This document shows positions 22,497 through 26,312 of a stretch of DNA of 26,312 bases, one piece after another. A program made the position numbers and the translations under genes. The number at the start of each line of letters is the position of its first letter. The stretch's first letter is position 1. Source of the DNA: Desulfobulbus sp. (lineage in GTDB: Bacteria; Desulfobacterota; Desulfobulbia; Desulfobulbales; Desulfobulbaceae); contig DRKH01000325.1 of NCBI GenBank assembly GCA_011051825.1, positions 1-26,312 of the forward strand, given 5' to 3'. The notes under the pieces were generated by a model, which saw only the letters and a list, made by a program, of their open reading frames with translations, did not search any database and was not told the DNA's origin.

Positions 22497-23429
22497 ATGC
22501 ACCTGGTACTGGTCGGACCGGGAGCCCTGGGCTCGCTGTTTGCGGTCCGACTTGCCCCACACCTGCAGAAAGAGAGCGATGCTCTCTTTCTGCTTGACCA
22601 TAACAGCCGCCGTGCCCGCGATCTGACCCGAACCGGGTTCAGCCTGCAGCAGAACGACAGTCTTTTTCATGCACACGTGCAGGTTACCGCCGATCCCCAT
22701 GCAATCCCCGCCTGCGACGTACTGTTGCTCTGCGTCAAGGCCAACCATGTTGCCGAAGCCCTGCAACATGCAGCTCCACTCATTTCAAAAAACACCCTGG
22801 TCATCGGTATCCAGAACGGCATGGCCCATCTTGAGGCCCTGCTGAAAACGGCCGGGGTTGCCATTGCCGCGACCTCTTCTGCAGGTGCAACCTTGACCGG
22901 GCCCGGGCAAGTCCTCTTCGGAGGCACGGGCCTGACCCGATTTGGTGTATTGCACAGGGACACCCCTGTGCCGGAAGAACTGGAAAACGTTGTCGAGCTC
23001 TTTACCCGGGCCGGACTGCAGGCGGAACGTGTCGATGATATTTATGCCTTCCTGTGGGAGAAACTGTGTGTCAATGTGGGCATCAATGCGCTCACCGCCA
23101 TCCATGGGCAAAAAAACGGCTGGCTCCTGACCGCGGATACAACAAAAAAGACCATGAAGGCGGCTATTGCCGAGGCGGTTGCGGTTGCGGCGAAAAAAAA
23201 GATTTCCATCCCCACCGACCCGGTGGCCCTGACCTTTTCGGTCTGCGAAAAAACAAAAGAAAATGTCTCGTCCATGCTCCAGGATATTCGGCATAAACGT
23301 CCCACGGAAATCGAGGCCATCAACGGTTATATTGTCCGCGAGGGAAAAGAGCTGGCCATACCGACCCCGGTCAACAGCAAACTTGTTCAACAGGTACGGG
23401 AAGTCGAGCGATCCCAGCAGGTCACATAA
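22497..23429 (+). CDS. panE: 2-dehydropantoate 2-reductase (ketopantoate reductase)
   Basis: 310 residues. The dinucleotide motif GPGALG (7-12) opens an N-terminal Rossmann domain; IQNGMA (105-110) follows. The C-terminal domain has WEKLCVNVGINALTAI with catalytic Lys189 and conserved Asn residues, and RPTEIEAINGYIVREG with the substrate-binding Glu273 region. It reduces ketopantoate to pantoate with NADPH in pantothenate (CoA) synthesis. Length and motif order match PanE/ApbA. It begins 17 bases after the preceding stop. The next gene starts with GTG immediately after its TAA. Some family paralogues reduce other 2-oxo acids, so the pathway role is likely but not certain. Confidence 0.88.
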   Translation: MHLVLVGPGALGSLFAVRLAPHLQKESDALFLLDHNSRRARDLTRTGFSLQQNDSLFHAHVQVTADPHAIPACDVLLLCVKANHVAEALQHAAPLISKNTLVIGIQNGMAHLEALLKTAGVAIAATSSAGATLTGPGQVLFGGTGLTRFGVLHRDTPVPEELENVVELFTRAGLQAERVDDIYAFLWEKLCVNVGINALTAIHGQKNGWLLTADTTKKTMKAAIAEAVAVAAKKKISIPTDPVALTFSVCEKTKENVSSMLQDIRHKRPTEIEAINGYIVREGKELAIPTPVNSKLVQQVREVERSQQVT

Positions 23430-24020
23430 GTGAATGATAAAAAAACATTAAAAAATATCGATCCGGCGGAACTCGGATTCGATTTTGACGGGGTTATTGC
23501 AGATACGGCCGAGGCCTTTCTTCGCCTTGCCTGCGATACATATGGCCACTGTAATATTCGGCTTGAAGATATTACCAGCTTTGAGGTCGAGGAGTGTCTG
23601 GATGTCGAGCCGACGATTGTCCGGTCGATTTTTATGGAAATCCTGCTCGATTCCATCGGAACCGGCCTGCAACCCATGCCGGGAGCCGTAGAGGTCCTCG
23701 GTGAGCTCTGTGAACGGGCAGAGGTTAAGGTGATTACGGCGCGCCCGCAGCCGGATCCCGTCCACGCCTGGCTGGAGACAGTCTTCCCCCCTTCCACCTG
23801 TTCCCGTATCCGGGTTATTGCCATGGGCAACCATGACGAAAAACCCCGGCACATTCAACGACTGGGATTGACCCATTTTATTGATGACCGGGCGGAAACC
23901 TGCACCCAGCTCGACAGTGCCGGAATCTGTTCCATCGTCTTCAGCCACCCCTGGAACGAAAACCGGCACACCCTGCCCACGGTCACCAGCTGGCAGGAAA
24001 TCCGGGCACTCTGTCTTTGA
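23430..24020 (+). CDS. HAD-superfamily hydrolase (5'-nucleotidase-like), GTG start
   Basis: 196 residues. HAD motif I is GFDFDGVIADT (Asp18 nucleophile, Asp20 acid). Motif II is KVITARPQ. A basic stretch in GNHDEKPRH may provide motif III, and motif IV is THFIDDRAET. The early cap region is short and helical, as in 5'(3')-deoxyribonucleotidase-like HADs. It is a cytoplasmic phosphatase; the substrate may be a nucleotide or sugar phosphate. GTG at 23430 follows directly on the panE TAA, suggesting coupled translation. The nearby ATG at 23434 is in another frame. Its end is close to the NUDIX gene. Confidence 0.8.
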   Translation: MNDKKTLKNIDPAELGFDFDGVIADTAEAFLRLACDTYGHCNIRLEDITSFEVEECLDVEPTIVRSIFMEILLDSIGTGLQPMPGAVEVLGELCERAEVKVITARPQPDPVHAWLETVFPPSTCSRIRVIAMGNHDEKPRHIQRLGLTHFIDDRAETCTQLDSAGICSIVFSHPWNENRHTLPTVTSWQEIRALCL

Positions 24021-24133
24021 CCCGGGAAACCGCGGGAAACCGGGGACAGACCACAATTTTCATGATGACCATCAGTAATAAAAAAGAAAAACAGGGGATC
24101 GAAACCTGGCCCCTGTTTGTAAAGGTACCTTGC

Positions 24134-24556
24134 ATGCAATGCCCAAACTGCGGTTCAAAAATTCCAGTCTACAAAAATCCCACCCCCACGGTGGACATTA
24201 TCATTGAAATTAACGGCGGCGTTGTCCTGATTGAACGTAGGAACGAGCCCCATGGCTGGGCTCTGCCCGGTGGATTTGTCGATTACGGCGAGTCCTATGA
24301 GCAGGCCGCCGTGCGCGAGGCACATGAAGAAACCGGATTAGAGGTTAAGCTGGAGAGCCAGTTTCACACCTATTCCGATCCCAACCGTGATCCCCGCCAG
24401 CATACGGCCTCAACGGTGTTTATTGCCCGCGCACAAGGGCATCCGGTCGGGGCGGACGATGCCCTGCAGGCCGGAATATTTACCCGTGAGACCCTGCCGC
24501 CCCTGGTCTTTGATCATGCCGGGATTATTGACGATTATTTCAACAACCGGTATTAG
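24134..24556 (+). CDS. NUDIX hydrolase with N-terminal zinc ribbon-like pair
   Basis: About 140 residues from the ATG at 24134, which gives MQCPNCGSKIPVYKNP, the usual beginning of this subgroup. AAAGG stands about 9 bases before it; earlier ATGs at 24062 and 24065 would only add unusual residues. The NUDIX box (G-x5-E-x7-REUxEExGU) is present: GFVDYGES followed by REAHEETGLEV (about 54-76), with metal-binding glutamates. The ribbon has only CPNC, so it may be degenerate. It hydrolyses a nucleoside diphosphate linked to another group; ADP-ribose or NADH-type substrates are possible. It follows the HAD gene in the same direction. Confidence 0.86.
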   Translation: MQCPNCGSKIPVYKNPTPTVDIIIEINGGVVLIERRNEPHGWALPGGFVDYGESYEQAAVREAHEETGLEVKLESQFHTYSDPNRDPRQHTASTVFIARAQGHPVGADDALQAGIFTRETLPPLVFDHAGIIDDYFNNRY

Positions 24557-24601
24557 CCCGCCAAAAGCGACGGGCAAGGCAGCCTGTCGGCCCCGGCGCT
24601 G

Positions 24602-24880
24602 TCATCTGTTTAATTTTCTGCCGGTGAAGAGACCGAGAACAACCCGGGTAAGCAGAGGCTGGAGGTATGGTATTGTTACGACTGCCGCCGTCTCAATGGC
24701 CAGGGCAGTGCCGGCCGCTTTCACCTTGCCCCGATTCAGATCATGCAGTGACCTGCTGATATTAATTCCAGGATCCGCCGCCCGCAGCCTGGCCTTGGCT
24801 TCGCCAAGAGAGAGTGCTTTTCGTGGCGTTTTTCCCTGGAGCAGGGTTTTGATATTATTTCGGGCCTGATGACGATCCAT
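24602..24880 (-). CDS. Small hypothetical protein, last gene of a YqjD/YqjE-like operon
   Basis: 92 residues from the ATG at 24880, preceded by GAGAGGAAGCA (AGGA, 5 bases away). The start lies inside the end of the upstream holin-like gene (26-base overlap). The N-terminal half is basic and helical (MDRHQARNNIKTLL, LSLGEAKARLRAAD). The C-terminal half is hydrophobic (AAGTALAIETAAVVTIPYLQ, PLLTRVVLGLF) with a basic end, probably one or two membrane passes. Its position matches the third gene of YqjD-YqjE-type clusters, but no sequence family is recognised. Tight overlap suggests shared function in a membrane or envelope stress role. Confidence 0.7.
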   Translation of the reverse strand: MDRHQARNNIKTLLQGKTPRKALSLGEAKARLRAADPGINISRSLHDLNRGKVKAAGTALAIETAAVVTIPYLQPLLTRVVLGLFTGRKLNR

Positions 24881-25205
24881 TGCTTCCTCTCCCGCTTGCG
24901 GCCAACAGGAAGGCCAAGCTGGCAACCAACCAGAGCCCGCAGGTGATAAAGGGGGCTGCCAGCGGCGAGACAAACACCGCTGCCAGCAGATAAATGCCCC
25001 AGCTCAGAAATGCGAGCGCAGCCAGCAGACTGACAACAGCCGCACCGAGCAGGGCAATCGACCGGCCACTACGCAGGGCGGTATCCTCCAGGGCCTGCCG
25101 CTCCGAGGCCAGAAACAGGCTGACCGACTGCTGCAGGTTTTTCCCCTCCGCTTCGGCCAGTTCAAACAGGGCAATGGCAAAGTCGGAGATAGTGACCTTG
25201 CTCAT
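24855..25205 (-). CDS. YqjE-like/Holin-X family membrane protein
   Basis: 116 residues. The N-terminal amphipathic helix (SDFAIALFELAEAEGKNLQQ) is followed by two membrane helices (about 48-72, GAAVVSLLAALAFLSWGIYL, and about 80-103, ITCGLWLVASLAFLLAASG) with a short Ser/Gly tail. This is the layout of the phage-holin-superfamily/YqjE proteins. Its ATG overlaps the stop of the DUF883 gene (ATGA), and the following gene starts within it. Inner membrane location is expected. It is not a lytic holin on this evidence; chromosomal homologues are associated with membrane stress and stationary phase. Confidence 0.78.
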   Translation of the reverse strand: MSKVTISDFAIALFELAEAEGKNLQQSVSLFLASERQALEDTALRSGRSIALLGAAVVSLLAALAFLSWGIYLLAAVFVSPLAAPFITCGLWLVASLAFLLAASGRGSNGSSSGPK

Positions 25206-25534
25206 CGACGGGAACCACCCATGAGCCTGCCGATGAGCACACCTACACCCACCGCTGCCAGCAGGGTACCTGCCGGGTATTTCTCCAGCTGTTCGCGGAC
25301 CACATCCAGTGCATCCTCGCCCTCGTCTTTCAGGTCTGCCAGCCGCTGCTTTATTTCAGCCAGGGACAGGCTGTCCAGGAGGTCATCCTTTTTTTCACCG
25401 ATCTTGTCTGCCGCATCGCCGACCCGTTGCCTGCCAAGATCGGTCAGAGCGCTGGTCAGGCCTTTAATGTCATTTTTCAACTCATCAAGATCTTTTTTAA
25501 TGTTGTCCAGTTCTTTGTTTGCTTCTGTAGTCAT
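25202..25534 (-). CDS. DUF883/YqjD-like membrane-anchored coiled-coil protein
   Basis: 110 residues. The long charged coiled coil (about 1-85: KELDNIKKDLDELKNDIKG ... LADLKDEGEDALDVVREQL) is followed by a C-terminal transmembrane segment (YPAGTLLAAVGVGVLIGRLM, 86-105) and SRR. This is the ElaB/YqjD/DUF883 layout, in which the tail anchors to the inner membrane; E. coli YqjD binds ribosomes at the membrane in stationary phase. AGGAGAT lies close before the ATG. It is the first gene of a three-gene overlapping operon. A family-1 repeat stands just upstream. Confidence 0.85.
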   Translation of the reverse strand: MTTEANKELDNIKKDLDELKNDIKGLTSALTDLGRQRVGDAADKIGEKKDDLLDSLSLAEIKQRLADLKDEGEDALDVVREQLEKYPAGTLLAAVGVGVLIGRLMGGSRR

Positions 25535-25599
25535 GGCGGATCTCCTGTTCAGTGATTGTTAACTCTCCCGGTTTTCAACATCTGCTGTAAAAACGCACC

Positions 25600-25832
25600 G
25601 TAAGTCATCACAGGCGGCGCATCTTCACACGGTCGCCCCTGGCTGCAGGTAAGCGGAGCGGAGACTCCGATAGCCCCTCTATGCGGACAGTCACGACTGT
25701 ACGAAGATGGATCACTTAGACAATACTCTGTCAAGGACAATGCAGTATAGCCGTTTTTTCATTGTTATGCTCATCAATCTTCTTGATTACATGCGAGGGC
25801 CGAGACTCCGTGCGGTGCCCCTGAGCGCTTAC
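25600..25832. repeat. Palindromic family-1 repeat, copy F, carrying an insertion
   Basis: The right end GCGGTGCCCCTGAGCGCTTAC is the usual family end; the left end, GTAAGTCATCACAGG, is diverged. Shared words with copy A include GCAGGTAAGCGGAGCG, GAGACTCCGATAGCCC and CGAGACTCCGTGCGGTG. Relative to copy A an extra block of roughly 80-85 bases (about 25706-25790) interrupts it after CGAAG. It fills the gap between the DUF883 gene and the next CDS. Confidence 0.72.
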
Positions 25833-25843
25833 CTTTGCATGGT

Positions 25844-26312
25844 TCATGGAACATTCCTGAGCATCTCCTGCGCCAGTCCCCGTAATTTTTCAAAAACCGC
25901 TTCCGTGGCCTTAACCTCAATTCTTGCCGGGGCGATCAGCAGGCTTGTTTTCCCTTTTTTGATGTACAGTTCAGCCACTATCCCGCCTTCAATACCATAT
26001 TGAGGATCGCCTTTGGTAACGGCCATGGCAGCCTGGCTCCCTAATCCGGGCACATCCTGCACCGTATAACCGTCACCGAGGTTTTCCATCATCGCATGGG
26101 CGGAAATACCGTCATCCCTGTGAACGGAAACGATAAGCCCGGAAAGACCGAATCCATCCAGGTAACTGCAGGTCGTATTCGGACCAATGGTCTGTTTTTT
26201 CATGGTCTTCAGCTTTGGGAAGACGGCATACACCTCTGCCGGAACAACCAGCGAACAGGGATCAATGCCCGGGTAGGTGGCAGCCCGGCCAACGATTGGC
26301 AGCAGAACACAA
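25844..26312 (-). CDS. Uncharacterised protein, 5' partial (DUF3558-like start)
   Basis: The frame is open to the window edge, so the start lies outside; the GTG at 26233 is internal. The visible protein begins LLPIVGRAATYPGIDPCSLV and continues VPAEVYAVFPK. The D-P-C-[SAL]-L-[VL]-x-P-A-E-V run is typical of secreted DUF3558-like lipoproteins and related domains. The middle has HAMMENLGDGYTVQDVPGLG and a late KGKTSLLIAPARIEVKATEA strand region. It is probably exported and alpha/beta in fold. About 155 residues are visible. The family call rests on one motif and is tentative. Confidence 0.6.
   Translation of the reverse strand, partial: CVLLPIVGRAATYPGIDPCSLVVPAEVYAVFPKLKTMKKQTIGPNTTCSYLDGFGLSGLIVSVHRDDGISAHAMMENLGDGYTVQDVPGLGSQAAMAVTKGDPQYGIEGGIVAELYIKKGKTSLLIAPARIEVKATEAVFEKLRGLAQEMLRNVP

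Noticed and set aside
21643..22560. 305-codon minus-strand frame
   Set aside because: Antisense of the NrfJ-like gene, which has a signal peptide and ribosome site; the antisense frame is His/Gly-rich without a family.
24855..25205. Prophage holin gene
   Set aside because: No lysin, spanin or structural phage genes are nearby; the DUF883 neighbour fits a chromosomal YqjD/YqjE-type operon.

Overview
The window reads as a chromosomal segment of a Gram-negative, probably anaerobic bacterium. The best guess is a Desulfobacterota (Desulfobulbales-like) genome. This rests on gene style only: a DHH-CBS-poly(A)-polymerase fusion, a single-cluster ferredoxin with a disulfide cysteine pair, an NrfJ-like periplasmic protein, a FadL/acyl-CoA synthetase pair and a GlgX-GDSL pair. 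No rRNA or tRNA gene was found, so the assignment is inference.

Layout. 1-3247 (+): the 3' part of a tRNA-nucleotidyltransferase-type fusion protein, a palindromic repeat, a ferredoxin and an M50 membrane protease. 3245-10556 (all -): a visibly more AT-rich defence/toxin island. In transcription order (high to low coordinate) it holds a decayed gene end, a HEPN protein, a KGGVGR-type double-P-loop ATPase, a cluster of ACTTGT/ACAAGT boxes, a small frameshifted gene, a DUF3696 AAA ATPase, a PIN-domain protein, an Rnl2-like RNA ligase, a zeta-toxin-like remnant, a RHH antitoxin with a RelE/ParE toxin, and a DUF3883-like helicase tail. 10777-14237 (-): a FadL-family outer-membrane porin and a long-chain acyl-CoA synthetase. 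14238-15430: about 1 kb of nested palindromic repeats and a MITE-like element. 15431-18656: a D,D-carboxypeptidase, a single-domain response regulator and a DUF1566 protein, separated by repeats. 18853-24556 (+): GlgX, a GDSL esterase, an NrfJ/OB-fold periplasmic protein, PanE, a HAD phosphatase and a NUDIX hydrolase. 24602-25534 (-): a YqjD/YqjE-like membrane operon. 25600-26312: one more repeat copy, interrupted by an insertion, and a partial uncharacterised CDS.

Most notable: (a) a translationally overlapped AAA(DUF3696)-PIN-RNA ligase operon, which pairs a predicted RNase with a ligase whose substrate chemistry (5'-phosphate, 3'-OH) matches PIN products. It is preceded by a leader gene that is only continuous after a +1 frameshift and by a cluster of palindromic operator-like boxes. 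(b) The neighbouring HEPN/KGGVGR ATPase pair, coupled by ATGA overlap. (c) A family of long (about 140-290 bp) intergenic palindromic repeats with GTAA(G/C)...TTCA(G/C) termini and internal tandem units. The copies differ in internal unit number, and one is nested inside a second repeat family.

The window holds several gene fragments (3245-3428, 4080-4280, 6916-7198, 10344-10556). All lie in the defence island, consistent with rapid turnover there.
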